Positions 44,957 to 53,362 of a stretch of DNA of 64,000 bases are shown here, one piece after another. This DNA comes from Cloacibacillus evryensis DSM 19522 (GTDB lineage: Bacteria > Synergistota > Synergistia > Synergistales > Synergistaceae). The notes beneath the pieces were generated by a model, which worked only from the letters and a program-made list of their open reading frames with translations, was not told the origin of the DNA and ran no database searches. The DNA lies in contig NZ_KK073872.1 in assembly GCF_000585335.1 (NCBI RefSeq), positions 785,317 to 849,316 on the forward strand, read 5' to 3'. Both the position numbers and the translations under genes were made by a program. How positions within the stretch are numbered: position 1 is the first letter of the stretch; each line of letters opens with the position of its first letter.

Positions 44957-45628
44957 ATGATAAATTCTGTACTTCCCTACTGGGACCAAAATATCGACCT
45001 CGACATCGCGCCGTGGGTTCCTTACGGAAAAGATTACTCGCCAGTGACGGTGAACAGGCTCTATGATCCGCTCCTTGGCAGCCTTGCGGGGCTTGCGCTT
45101 GAGATGAAGAGCGAGTTCCTCTATCTGCGCAGTTTTCAGAGCGGAAATATTGGCACGATGGCGCGCCAGAATATGATCGATCCCGGACGCAACGGAGGGA
45201 TAGAGCTTGGCTTCACTATGGTCTTCTCCTACTCCGAGATGCTTGAGCATTCGGTCCTGCCGTTGCTGCGCCAATATCCGGGGCTGATGGCGGGGCTCAC
45301 TCTATGCGATATATGGAGCGAGAACGTCCTTGTGGATGAATGCAAGGTGCTGCTGCTCGTCAACGAAGACCCGTTCTTTAACGAGGGGGCTTTCATGGAA
45401 TCGCTCTATAAGTCGTTTCAGGTATTTGCGGGACGCGAAAACTCAAATCTTTCGTTCTTTGCCGAGAAGTTCGGCTATCGGCGTTTTTCCATAAGCTATG
45501 AAACGGACAATCTCACGCAGATGCGGATAACGCAGGCTCTGTTCGACATGGAGCTGGACGCGACGAAGGACGTCCTCGGCCCCGTGCCGGAGCTGAAGAT
45601 CCCGCCGCTGCCGTCGATCGGGCAGTGA
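44957..45628 (+). CDS. Hypothetical protein, 223 residues
   Basis: I do not recognise this family. The frame is supported by AAGGAGG 9 nt before ATG 44957, normal codon use and a terminator just after the stop. The protein is soluble, with no signal peptide or membrane span. It is acidic, has one Cys (about 117, in TLCDIWSENVLVDECK, with a second at about 125) and a Pro-rich tail (VPELKIPPLPSIGQ). Aromatic residues cluster in the first 30 positions (PYWDQNI...APWVPYGKDY). It stands alone between the AlbA-type pseudogene and the convergent methyltransferase. Confidence 0.75.
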   Translation: MINSVLPYWDQNIDLDIAPWVPYGKDYSPVTVNRLYDPLLGSLAGLALEMKSEFLYLRSFQSGNIGTMARQNMIDPGRNGGIELGFTMVFSYSEMLEHSVLPLLRQYPGLMAGLTLCDIWSENVLVDECKVLLLVNEDPFFNEGAFMESLYKSFQVFAGRENSNLSFFAEKFGYRRFSISYETDNLTQMRITQALFDMELDATKDVLGPVPELKIPPLPSIGQ

Positions 45629-45664
45629 GGGCCGGGAAGGAAAGAAAATAGGGGAATAAACAAG

Positions 45665-45700
45665 AGGCAGGGCCGCGCGTAAAAGCGCCCCCTGCCTTTT
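45665..45700 (+). terminator. Terminator between the orphan gene and arsM
   Basis: An 8-bp stem AGGCAGGG (45665-45672) with CCCTGCCT (45690-45697), plus an inner GCGC pair, is followed by TTT. Confidence 0.75.
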
Positions 45701-45701
45701 G

Positions 45702-46472
45702 CTATGGTTTCACCGCGGTTATGAGGGCGCTTGCCGACACTCCCTCGATATCTCTCATGTCGTCTGCCGTGAGGTCCATGACGCTGCTCTTTACCACTTC
45801 GATGTTTATCTCGTGCGGTTTGGTTATCGTCACGCTGACTTGCGTAAATCCCGCTTTCTTGAGTTTTTCCGCGTACTCTTCCGCCGGAAGAGCGCCGGCT
45901 ACTCACCCTGACCAGGCGGCGGGGCTCTTTTTCAGCTTTTCAGGCACCCTTTTCATCAGCACGACATCCGAGACGCAGAAGCGTCCGCGGCTTGAGAGTA
46001 CGCGGAATGCCTCGCCAAAGACCCTGTCTTTGTCCGGAGAGAGGTTGATGACGCAGTTCGAGATCAGCACGTCGACGCCGCCGTCGTGCAGCGGTATATC
46101 TTCGATGTAGCCGCGCAGCAGGGTTATGTTCCGGAATCCGAGCCGGTCGATGTTCTTTCTCGCCTTGTCGAGCATCGCCTTCGTCATGTCGAGGCCGTAG
46201 ACGTGCCCCTCCGTACCGACGCGTTTGGCCGCCAGCAGCAGGTCCAGCCCCGCGCCGCTTCCAAGATCGAGCACGCGCTCGCCCGGCTTGAGCAGGGCCG
46301 CCTCGATGGGGTTTCCGCAGCCGAATGTCTGTACCGGCAGGTCCCGCAGCGTCTCTTCGTCATAGTTGTCTTTTGTCATATCGCTGATCGAAAGCGTCTC
46401 TTCGCCGCCGCGCGATACCGCCTCCGTATATGCCTGTTTGATCGATTCCCGTATATCCGGCAATTCGCACAC
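45702..46472 (-). CDS. arsM: ArsM-type arsenite methyltransferase with in-frame UGA (likely selenocysteine)
   Basis: The frame runs from GTG 46472 to TAG 45702-45704, 256 codons, interrupted only by TGA at codon 190 (45903-45905). Before it are SAM motif I LDLGSGAGLD, Cys52 in FGCGNP and Cys140 in SNCVINLSPDK. After it the homology continues unbroken (VAGALPAEEYAEKLKKAGF) to a normal end. Known ArsM enzymes bind As(III) with three cysteines; in the Cyanidioschyzon enzyme these are 72, 174 and 224. The 174-to-224 gap of 50 equals the 140-to-190 gap here, so the UGA replaces the third Cys. A tight hairpin follows at SECIS distance. A nonsense mutation is the alternative, but the clean downstream frame argues against decay. 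Confidence 0.8.
45871..45895 (-). promoter_or_regulatory. Candidate bacterial SECIS element
   Basis: Directly downstream of the UGA, CTCTTCC-GGC-GGAAGAG forms a perfect 7-bp stem with a G-first loop. The loop begins 18 nt after the UGA. A GCG/CGC lower stem with a 2-nt bulge extends it. Size, distance and loop G agree with the loose bacterial SECIS pattern. Function needs SelB, which is not in the window. Confidence 0.6.
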
Positions 46473-46499
46473 CGTTCCTTCAATATATTCTGATACTTT

Positions 46500-46556
46500 A
46501 TCGTATTGACAGATGTCGATACGATTATATTATAGCAATATATTCAAGAAAATCAA
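46500..46556 (-). promoter_or_regulatory. Promoter and operator of the arsM-like gene
   Basis: On the minus strand, TTGATT (46551-46556) and TATAAT (46529-46534) are spaced by 16 nt. ATCGTAT-N12-ATACGAT (46500-46506 with 46519-46525) covers the expected +1 region. This indicates a regulated promoter, perhaps bound by an ArsR-type repressor, though no arsR is nearby. Confidence 0.55.
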
Positions 46557-46561
46557 TATGT

Positions 46562-47545
46562 CTATCTGTTTTCCGCAAGGACTTTGAGGAGCTTTGCCTC
46601 GTCGATGTTTCCGCCAGAAACGACGATGCCGGTCCTGCGTCCCCCGACGGGGGCCTTTCCGGCCAGCAGCGCCGCGATGCCCACGGCGCCGGCCCCCTCG
46701 ATCACCTGGTGCTGTTCGCGGTGCATGAAGGCTATGGCCGCGGCGAGTTCTTTTTCGGTGACTTCCAGTATCCCTTTTACGCGCAGCTTCGCGAGCGAGA
46801 GGAGGCTCTGCGGAATGCCGCCGGCAAGTCCGTCCGCGAGCGTTTCGCCGTATTCGACCTCTTTTACGCTCCCGCCCTCCCAGGAGACGACCCAGGGGTT
46901 CGAGGTATCCGTCTGCACGCCCCATATCTCAACGTTCGGATTCAGCGCCTTCGCGGCGATGGCCACGCCGTTCATCAGGCCGCCGCCGCCGGCCGGAACC
47001 AGCAGCAGCTCGATCTCCGGTTCGTCCATAAACATCTCAAAGCCAGCCGTTCCCTGCCCCGCGATGACCGTCGCGTCCTCGAACGACGAGACGTAGGTTA
47101 TGCCGAGAGACTCGGCGTATTCGTGCGCCGCCCTTTCCGTGAAATCATAATCGCCGTCGGCGACCACGAGCTCTGTGAAGTCCCCGCCGCGCCGGCGGAT
47201 CGCCTCTTTTTTCGTCTCCGGGCAGGTGTCGGGGACGAAGATCCAGGTCTTTATCCCCAGTTCACGGGCGGCCATCGCCACGCCCTGTCCATGATTGCCG
47301 CTCGAGCAGGTCACCACGCCGAGCGCCCTCTCCTCAGGAGAGAGGGAATTCATCTTGTAAAGCGCGCCGCGCAGCTTGAACGAGCCGCAGAGCTGCTGAT
47401 TTTCGAGCTTCAAATAGACAGGCGCGCCGGCCCTTTCGCTCAGCGCGTACGAATATTCCGTCGGCGTGCGGCGCACGCGGCTTTTGAGAAATTTATAGGC
47501 CTTTACTACGTCGGTTATGCCGGGGTTTATCGGGAGCTTGTCCAT
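46562..47545 (-). CDS. tdcB: Threonine/serine dehydratase (PLP-dependent, TdcB type)
   Basis: This 327-residue fold-type II enzyme has the Schiff-base lysine in QLCGSFKLRGA (about 52-62), CSSGNHGQGVA for phosphate binding, and GGGGLMNG as the PLP-phosphate Gly loop. It has no C-terminal ACT domain, so it is the catabolic rather than the feedback-inhibited form. It deaminates threonine to 2-oxobutyrate, or serine to pyruvate. AAGGAGG precedes the ATG. It diverges from the racemase gene at 47669. Confidence 0.93.
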   Translation of the reverse strand: MDKLPINPGITDVVKAYKFLKSRVRRTPTEYSYALSERAGAPVYLKLENQQLCGSFKLRGALYKMNSLSPEERALGVVTCSSGNHGQGVAMAARELGIKTWIFVPDTCPETKKEAIRRRGGDFTELVVADGDYDFTERAAHEYAESLGITYVSSFEDATVIAGQGTAGFEMFMDEPEIELLLVPAGGGGLMNGVAIAAKALNPNVEIWGVQTDTSNPWVVSWEGGSVKEVEYGETLADGLAGGIPQSLLSLAKLRVKGILEVTEKELAAAIAFMHREQHQVIEGAGAVGIAALLAGKAPVGGRRTGIVVSGGNIDEAKLLKVLAENR

Positions 47546-47668
47546 CGTGATGCCTCCTTGGATGAATTGATATATAATGATGCAATATTAACACAGAGTG
47601 GATAGTTTTAGCTAAAGATGTATAATCAGCCGCTATAGCGGGTAATTTCCCGCCGGGAGGTATGATCG

Positions 47669-48757
47669 ATGCCGTTGGAACAGAAAAAGACAAAGTACCC
47701 GCTTTTGAGGGTGAAGCTGGACAATATTAGAAAAAACGCGGGCTCTCTCGTCGCGGAGTGCGCGCGGCACGGCGTGAACCTCTGGGGGGTCTCGAAGGGC
47801 ATATCGGCCTTTCCCGAGGTCGCGCGCGCCTTTGCGTCCGGCGGGATAAAGATAATCGCGGACAGCCGCCTAGACAACATCCGCAGGATGCGCGAAGCCG
47901 GGGTGGCGCTTGAATACGCGCTGATCCGCATACCGATGCGTTCAGAGCTGGAGGAGCTCGCGGAGCTATGCGACTACACGCTCATTTCCGACATAGGGAC
48001 GCTTGAGGCCCTTGCGGAGATTTGTGAGAAAAGCGGCCGTGAGGTGAAATGCGTCGTGATGTTCGACATGGGAGACCTGCGCGAGGGTTTTTGGTTCAAA
48101 GAGGCGGAGCGTACCGCGGCCGGGCTGGCTAAGTTTACCGGAAAAATGAAGATCGCCGGCGTCGGCGCCAACTTTGCCTGCGCGAGCGGCGTACTGCCAT
48201 CCGCCCGGAACCTGACGGAGCTTGCCGCCTGCGGCGCGGCGGTGGAAGCCGCGCTCGGACGCCCGCTCGCGATATATTCCGGCGGAGGCACCGGTTCTTT
48301 TGTCATGATGAGGCGCGGCAGCCTCCCGGGAGCCTTCAACAACCTCAGGCTCGGCGAGGCGCTGCTGCTTGGCCGCGACACCTCCTTCGGCATGCTGCTC
48401 GACGGGCTGTCGCAGGATACGATGCGTATAGAGGCGGAGCTGGTCGAAGTCCGCACGAAGCCGACGCTTCCGGTCGGCGAGATCGGGCATGACGCCTTCG
48501 GCAGCGTGCCCGTATTTGAGGACAGGGGCGACCGCCGCCGCGGCATCCTCGCGTTGGGAAAGCAGGATGTGAACATCTCCGGGCTTGAGCCGCTGGACGA
48601 TGGAGTGCGTATCATCACGGCCTCCAGCGATCACCTGCTTGTCGATATAGAGGAGCGCCCCGATCTCAAAGTGGGCGACGTCCTGTCTTTCCGGCCCGAC
48701 TACACGGCGATGCTCTCGTCCTCGACATCGCCCTACGTGACTAAAGTTTTCGAATAA
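47669..48757 (+). CDS. Alanine/ornithine racemase family PLP enzyme (Orr-like)
   Basis: This 362-residue alanine-racemase-type TIM barrel has PLP lysine in GVSKGISAFPEVA (about 42-54), the MFDMGDLREGFW strand and IYSGGGTGSFVMM for the phosphate. The C-terminal segment PVGEIGHDAFGSVPVFEDRG followed by ALGKQDVNISGL and TASSDHLLVD is typical of the ornithine racemase group from amino-acid-fermenting clostridia. It likely interconverts L- and D-ornithine in ornithine fermentation, though another amino acid is possible. GGGAGG precedes ATG 47669. No oraS/oraE genes are seen nearby. Confidence 0.88.
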   Translation: MPLEQKKTKYPLLRVKLDNIRKNAGSLVAECARHGVNLWGVSKGISAFPEVARAFASGGIKIIADSRLDNIRRMREAGVALEYALIRIPMRSELEELAELCDYTLISDIGTLEALAEICEKSGREVKCVVMFDMGDLREGFWFKEAERTAAGLAKFTGKMKIAGVGANFACASGVLPSARNLTELAACGAAVEAALGRPLAIYSGGGTGSFVMMRRGSLPGAFNNLRLGEALLLGRDTSFGMLLDGLSQDTMRIEAELVEVRTKPTLPVGEIGHDAFGSVPVFEDRGDRRRGILALGKQDVNISGLEPLDDGVRIITASSDHLLVDIEERPDLKVGDVLSFRPDYTAMLSSSTSPYVTKVFE

Positions 48758-48762
48758 AGGAA

Positions 48763-48938
48763 CCGCTGATTATATGCACCATCCGCGTCACAGGCAGCCC
48801 CCGACCGTGGCTCCAACGTATGCGAATACGCCTACGCCCCGCTCAGGGACTGCCTGTTTAGCGGCTGGCACATCTGATGGACAAACCAGCCGATTCGCAC
48901 GAAATCAAAGATTTCGGCTCTCTGGCCGTAATCAGCGG
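48763..48938. repeat. 176-bp non-coding element with terminal inverted repeats
   Basis: CCGCTGATTA at 48763-48772 is exactly inverted at 48929-48938. Inside are more symmetric parts, including GAAATC-AAA-GATTTC near 48900 and a CAGGCAG/CTGCCTG pair. The only open frame inside (48774-48989) has no ribosome site and unnatural composition. It looks like a MITE or other palindromic interspersed element, or a structured RNA. I see no second copy in this window. Confidence 0.55.
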
Positions 48939-48954
48939 ACGATACGCCAGGTTT

Positions 48955-49090
48955 TATATAACAAAGTGAATGAATCAGTGTTTTTCTAAAGAAAAATTCT
49001 ATAAATAGGCAACCGCGGGTCTTTTGTTATATATCGTGGTGTTAAAGAGCCTGGTTTGGTGTAAAATTAGACGGTCAAATCAGGCTCTTT
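48955..49090 (+). promoter_or_regulatory. Structured leader with intrinsic terminator before the NSS symporter
   Basis: An outer pairing of TATATAACAAA (from 48955) with TTTGTTATATA (to 49033) encloses a small TTTTC/GAAAA hairpin. It is followed by a terminator: 49044-49058 pairs with 49076-49090, then TTTTTT, ending about 36 nt before the symporter start. It may be the racemase terminator, or a cis-acting attenuator of the symporter. Confidence 0.45.
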
Positions 49091-49131
49091 TTTAACTATT
49101 ATCTGCCATCACTACTGAAGGAGAGATATTT

Positions 49132-50541
49132 ATGTCCACAGGAAGCAAGAGAGACGGTTTCAGTTCCACGCTGGCGGCCCTGATGGTCGCCCTCGGCTCC
49201 GCCGTCGGCCTCGGCAACATCTGGAAGTTCCCGTACATGACCGGTACCGGCGGAGGCGGGGCCTTTCTCGTGATCTACCTTTTCTTCGTATTCTGCGTCG
49301 CGGTCCCGATCATGATCAGCGAATTCGTCATCGGCCGCCGTTCCCGCATGAACGCGGTGGGGGCTTTCCGCAAACTCACGGGAAATCCGCGCACGCCCTG
49401 GTCCGGCATCGGCTTCCTCGGCGCGGTCTCCTCTTACCTTATCATGTTCTTCTACAGTTGCGTCGCCGGCTGGGTCTACTGTTACACGTTTAAGGCGGCC
49501 ACCGGAGTCTTTGCGGATATCACCAAAGAGGGCGCCGGCGCGATGTTCGCCTCGACGATCGGCGTCGGCGGCGCAGACGCCTCGTTTTTCTCCTCGACGG
49601 TGCTCGCGCCGATATTCTGGCAGATACTCGTCCTCGTCGTGGTTGGGACGATAATTTCTCTCGGCGTCGCGCGCGGCATAGAGCGGGCCATTAAATTTAT
49701 GATGCCCGCCCTCTTTGTCCTGCTGATAATCTGCGTCGTTCGCGCCCTTACCTTGCCCGGAGCGGGAGACGGTCTCCGCTTCCTCTTCCATGTGGACTTC
49801 AAACAGGTCACCCCGGGAGTGATCCTCGCGGCGATGGGGCTGGCCTTCTTCAAACTTTCTCTCGGCATGGGCACGATGATCACCTACGGCTCATATTTTA
49901 CCGATGACGCCGACCTTTCCGTCGCCCCGCTCAAGATCGCGATCGCCGACATCTGCATCTCGATGCTTGCGGGGCTCGCGATCTTTCCGACTGTCTTCTC
50001 CTTCGGCGTCGAGCCGGGGGCTGGACCGGGGCTGCTCTTCATCACCATCCCGCTCGTCTTCTCGCAGATGCCCTTCGGACAGGTGCTGCTCTTCGCCTTC
50101 TTCCTGCTGACGGCATTCGCGGCGAACGGCGCGATGCTCTCGCTCGTCGAAGTGCCGACTATCTGGATGTCCGAAGAGTTCAATATCTCGCGTAAAAAAT
50201 CCGCGCTCATCAACTGTGTCATCATCGGCGCGGTAGGCATACTTGCCGCCGGTTCCGCCGACGGTTCGGGGTACTTTGGCGGCATCACCATCTTTGGCAG
50301 AGGCTTCTTCGACCTGTTCGACTACCTGTCCTCGAACGTCACGATGCCGGTGGGCGGCCTATGCATCGCGGTGTTCACCGGCTATGTGATGAAGCGCGGC
50401 GACCTCTTCGACGAGCTGAGCAACCACGGCATGCTCCGCAACGAGTGCAGGGCTGGCTTCATCCGCGTGCTGCTGCGCTACGTGACGCCGGTGCTCGTCA
50501 TGGTCATCTTCCTTAACGCGCTGGGGATAATAAAGATTTAG
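49132..50541 (+). CDS. Sodium-dependent amino-acid transporter (NSS/SNF family)
   Basis: This 469-residue protein has about 12 transmembrane helices. The NSS signature ALGSAVGLGNIWKFPYMTGTGGGGAF (about 20-45) forms the Na1/Na2 and substrate site in helix 1, and helix 6 has GMGTMITYGSYF. It is a LeuT-fold symporter for neutral or aromatic amino acids. GAAGGAGAG precedes the ATG. It sits 40 nt after a strong intrinsic terminator, so its leader may be regulated. The substrate is unassigned. Confidence 0.94.
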   Translation: MSTGSKRDGFSSTLAALMVALGSAVGLGNIWKFPYMTGTGGGGAFLVIYLFFVFCVAVPIMISEFVIGRRSRMNAVGAFRKLTGNPRTPWSGIGFLGAVSSYLIMFFYSCVAGWVYCYTFKAATGVFADITKEGAGAMFASTIGVGGADASFFSSTVLAPIFWQILVLVVVGTIISLGVARGIERAIKFMMPALFVLLIICVVRALTLPGAGDGLRFLFHVDFKQVTPGVILAAMGLAFFKLSLGMGTMITYGSYFTDDADLSVAPLKIAIADICISMLAGLAIFPTVFSFGVEPGAGPGLLFITIPLVFSQMPFGQVLLFAFFLLTAFAANGAMLSLVEVPTIWMSEEFNISRKKSALINCVIIGAVGILAAGSADGSGYFGGITIFGRGFFDLFDYLSSNVTMPVGGLCIAVFTGYVMKRGDLFDELSNHGMLRNECRAGFIRVLLRYVTPVLVMVIFLNALGIIKI

Positions 50542-50576
50542 GCTGTCGCTGTTTGTATGCGCAGCCCAGGCTGCCG

Positions 50577-51614
50577 CTATTTCTGAGGTTCCCGGGGTTT
50601 TGCCGGGGCCTCTTTTTTGTCTTCCGCCGCCGGCGCGTCAGGGGGAACGGCTCCCGCCCCGTCGTCTTTCTTCCGGGCGATACTGGCCTCCACCTCGAGC
50701 CCGTCCGTCATTATTCCGGCAAATTTCGTGCGCACCCATTTTACGAAGGGAAGGTTGCGCCACCTCAGGTCGAGATCCTCGACGGCGTTGAAGGCGTCGA
50801 TCTTCTCCCTGATGTCGGAACCGCTGATCTTCTGGTGGTGCTTGAGGCTTTTTAGAACGAGACAGAGCTCTTCCACCTCATCTTCCGAGAGCAGAGAGAA
50901 GCGGCGTATCTGCCGCTCGACGGCGATCAGGTGCGGATTGCTCTGTTTTGGGCCGGAGCTGTTCATGATGCGCCCCGCGAGGATACTCGTAAAGGAGCTG
51001 ATACAGGCGACTCCGATGACCATGAGAAAGACGGAGACGACGCGTCCAGCCTCGGTGTGCGGCACGATGTCGCCGTAGCCTGTGGTGCTGACGGTCACGA
51101 AGGAGAACCAGATCGCGTCTCCGTAGCTGATCCGCTCAAAGTTGGAGAAGAGCAGCGCCGCGACGACGATAGAGACCATCGTGACGCCGCCCGCGTAGTG
51201 GAGCAGGTTCGTCTTGAAGAAACGGCTCTGCGTCGTGTAGGCGCGCCCGAGGTAGGCGAGGAATTTTATGAAGAATATCAGCTGTATGAGCAGCGACGAG
51301 GTGTCGTCCCAGTTCAGCAGTTCAAAGGCGTAGTTGATCATTATGAAGGGGAATACGGGGATGATCGCGACGAATTCGGAGATGTGCGCGGCGATGAAAT
51401 CCCTGAGGCTTTTGGCGAAGCAGAGGCGCACGCAGAAATCAACGGCGAAGACGGCCCAAATGATATGATCGACGACGAAGATAAAAAAGGGCTGTTTTTC
51501 GGGATGAAAATAAAACGCGCCCAGCGCCACGAGCGTGAAGAGGGAAAACAGCGCCAATACCGGCAGCATCACCTCATAGATGAAGAGAAACTGCTTTTTC
51601 CTTTGCGGTTTCAA
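50577..51614 (-). CDS. Voltage-gated-type potassium channel (six-TM)
   Basis: This 345-residue protein has the Kv-like layout: hydrophobic segments in the first 150 residues, then the selectivity filter TTGYGD at 177-182 and a final helix (VSVFLMVIGVACISSFTSILAGRIM). The cytosolic C-terminus is helical (SEDEVEELCLVLKSLKHH) and ends in a charged, Ala/Pro-rich tail with KKEAPAKPREPQK. The S4-like region carries few Arg, so voltage sensing is doubtful. The start is TTG 51614 behind GAGGGGG. It is convergent with the NSS gene. Confidence 0.88.
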   Translation of the reverse strand: MKPQRKKQFLFIYEVMLPVLALFSLFTLVALGAFYFHPEKQPFFIFVVDHIIWAVFAVDFCVRLCFAKSLRDFIAAHISEFVAIIPVFPFIMINYAFELLNWDDTSSLLIQLIFFIKFLAYLGRAYTTQSRFFKTNLLHYAGGVTMVSIVVAALLFSNFERISYGDAIWFSFVTVSTTGYGDIVPHTEAGRVVSVFLMVIGVACISSFTSILAGRIMNSSGPKQSNPHLIAVERQIRRFSLLSEDEVEELCLVLKSLKHHQKISGSDIREKIDAFNAVEDLDLRWRNLPFVKWVRTKFAGIMTDGLEVEASIARKKDDGAGAVPPDAPAAEDKKEAPAKPREPQK

Positions 51615-51652
51615 TTTTTCTGCCCCCTCTCCGGCCCTATTATAAAAAAGAA

Positions 51653-51692
51653 GCCGCGGTCCTCCATCCGCAAAAGCGTCGGGTTCCGCGGC
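51653..51692 (-). terminator. Terminator of the FAD-dependent protein gene
   Basis: A 7-bp stem GCCGCGG (51653-51659) with CCGCGGC (51686-51692) is followed on the minus strand by TTCTTTTTTAT. Confidence 0.7.
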
Positions 51693-51702
51693 GCGAATCC
51701 AT

Positions 51703-53091
51703 CTATTTGCCGAGGATGCTCCTCGCGGCCCAGAGGCCGCTCGCCGAGGCCTGGATGACGCCGCGCGTCACGCCCGCGCCGTCGCCGGCGGCGTACAGCC
51801 CTTTGATAGAGCTCTGAAGCCCCCTGTCGAGAGCCACCTTGAGGCTGTAGAATTTGACCTCCACGCCGTAGAGCAATGTGTGGGTGCCGTTGATGCCGGG
51901 GATGATGTTGTCGAGCGCCGAGAGCATCTCCATGATGCCGACGAGGTGGCGGTAGGGGAGCACGCAGGCGAGGTCGCCCGGTTCGGCGCTTGCCAGGGTC
52001 GGCGTGACGAGGCCGCGCGCGATGCGGTCGTGCGTCGAGCGTCTTCCTTTGCGGAGGTCTCCGAGCCGCTGTACGAGGATGCCGCCGCCGAGCATGTTCG
52101 CGAGCCGCGCGATGTGGCTGCCGTAGCCGATGGGGTCTTTGAAGGGCTTGGTGAATTTTGTCGAGACGAGGATCGCGAAGTTCGTGTTGCCCGTCTTTTT
52201 GTCGTTCTCGCGGTTCGAGTGGCCGTTGACGGTGAGGATGTCGTGGTGGCTCTGGAATTCCGTCGTCACCTCGCCGTGCGGGCACATGCAGAAGGTGCGC
52301 ACGCGGTCGTCGAAGGTCGGCGTGTCGAGGATCGCCTTTATTTCGTAGAATTGGTCGGTGATGTCCTCCGCCCAGGCGGCGGGGATCTCCACGCGCACGC
52401 CGATGTCCACCGGCAGCGACTCTATCTCCAGCCCGAGCGCGTGGACGGTGCGCTCCATCCAGGCCGCGCCTTCGCGTCCGGGCGCCAGCAGCACGTTGTC
52501 CGCGAATATCTCTTCGCCGCTTTCGAGCGCCACGCCCGCGGCGGAGCCGTCCTGCTTGAGCAGCACGCGGTCGACGGGCGTGCCCGTCATTACGTCGCAG
52601 TTGCCCTTCATCGTTTCGTACATCGCGCCGAGAATGTATTTCGAGCGGTCCGTCCCCATGTGGCGGATCGTCGCGGGGATTATGTCAAGTCCGGCCTGCA
52701 GGGCGCGCGTGATCACCTTCTTTGCCAGGTCGCCGCTTGGCTCGAAGAGGGTCTTGCTCGCGCCGTGGCGCAGATATATCTCGTCGGCCTCGGAGATGAG
52801 GGAGAGCAGCTTTTCACGGCCGCAGTATTCCTCGAGGTTCCCGCCGAACTCCGGGGTGAGCGTGAGCTTTCCGTCGCTGAAGGCCCCGGCTCCTCCCCAG
52901 CCGCAGACGACGTTGCAGGGGCGGCATTGCACGCACTCGGGGCTGCCGAGCTTCATCGGGCATTTCCTGTTTTCGATCGAACGCCCCTTCTCGATGACGA
53001 TGACCTTTTTACCTTTATCCGTCAGCTCCATCGCGGCAAAAAGGCCTGCGGGGCCGGCGCCCACTATTATCGCGTCGTAACGTTTTGTCAT
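51703..53091 (-). CDS. FAD-dependent dehydrogenase (COG2509-like)
   Basis: This 462-residue flavoprotein has the Rossmann ADP-binding motif AIIVGAGPAGLFAAMEL (about 7-23) and the cysteine-rich stretch CPMKLGSPECVQCRPCNVVCG (four to five Cys, about 45-65). A further GWGGAGAFSDGKL segment is typical of this family, and the C-terminal GAGVTRG holds the second FAD contact. The start is ATG 53091 with GGAGG upstream. The product is an uncharacterised oxidoreductase that might use the cysteines for a cluster or redox disulfide. It is transcribed alone, divergent from the aminopeptidase gene. Confidence 0.88.
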   Translation of the reverse strand: MTKRYDAIIVGAGPAGLFAAMELTDKGKKVIVIEKGRSIENRKCPMKLGSPECVQCRPCNVVCGWGGAGAFSDGKLTLTPEFGGNLEEYCGREKLLSLISEADEIYLRHGASKTLFEPSGDLAKKVITRALQAGLDIIPATIRHMGTDRSKYILGAMYETMKGNCDVMTGTPVDRVLLKQDGSAAGVALESGEEIFADNVLLAPGREGAAWMERTVHALGLEIESLPVDIGVRVEIPAAWAEDITDQFYEIKAILDTPTFDDRVRTFCMCPHGEVTTEFQSHHDILTVNGHSNRENDKKTGNTNFAILVSTKFTKPFKDPIGYGSHIARLANMLGGGILVQRLGDLRKGRRSTHDRIARGLVTPTLASAEPGDLACVLPYRHLVGIMEMLSALDNIIPGINGTHTLLYGVEVKFYSLKVALDRGLQSSIKGLYAAGDGAGVTRGVIQASASGLWAARSILGK

Positions 53092-53362
53092 GTTAAATTC
53101 CTCCGTAAAAGCAGAACATTTCAAATACTTTTGGACAATTTTAGCATTATACTTGAAACTGACCGCCGGTGGAATGAGTAAAAGGCGTTAACGGGGAGAA
53201 ACTATGGTACCATTTATATTTTTTATGGCCCGAGTTTATACAGAAATTGAAAAATTTGTGCAAATGCCGCTGTTCTATGTAAAAAAATATGCAATAATAT
53301 TTCATTAGTGATATGATAAATACGAACGTACTAAAAAGCGGTTGATTCAGGAGGAAATATAA

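Noticed and set aside
45903-46472. Reading the ArsM-type gene as a 189-residue truncated enzyme
   Set aside because: Unbroken homology for 66 codons after the TGA, exact cysteine spacing and the hairpin make a recoded UGA more likely, although a nonsense mutation cannot be excluded.
48774-48989. 71-residue ORF in the spacer before the NSS symporter
   Set aside because: It has no ribosome site, odd composition, and overlaps an element with terminal inverted repeats.
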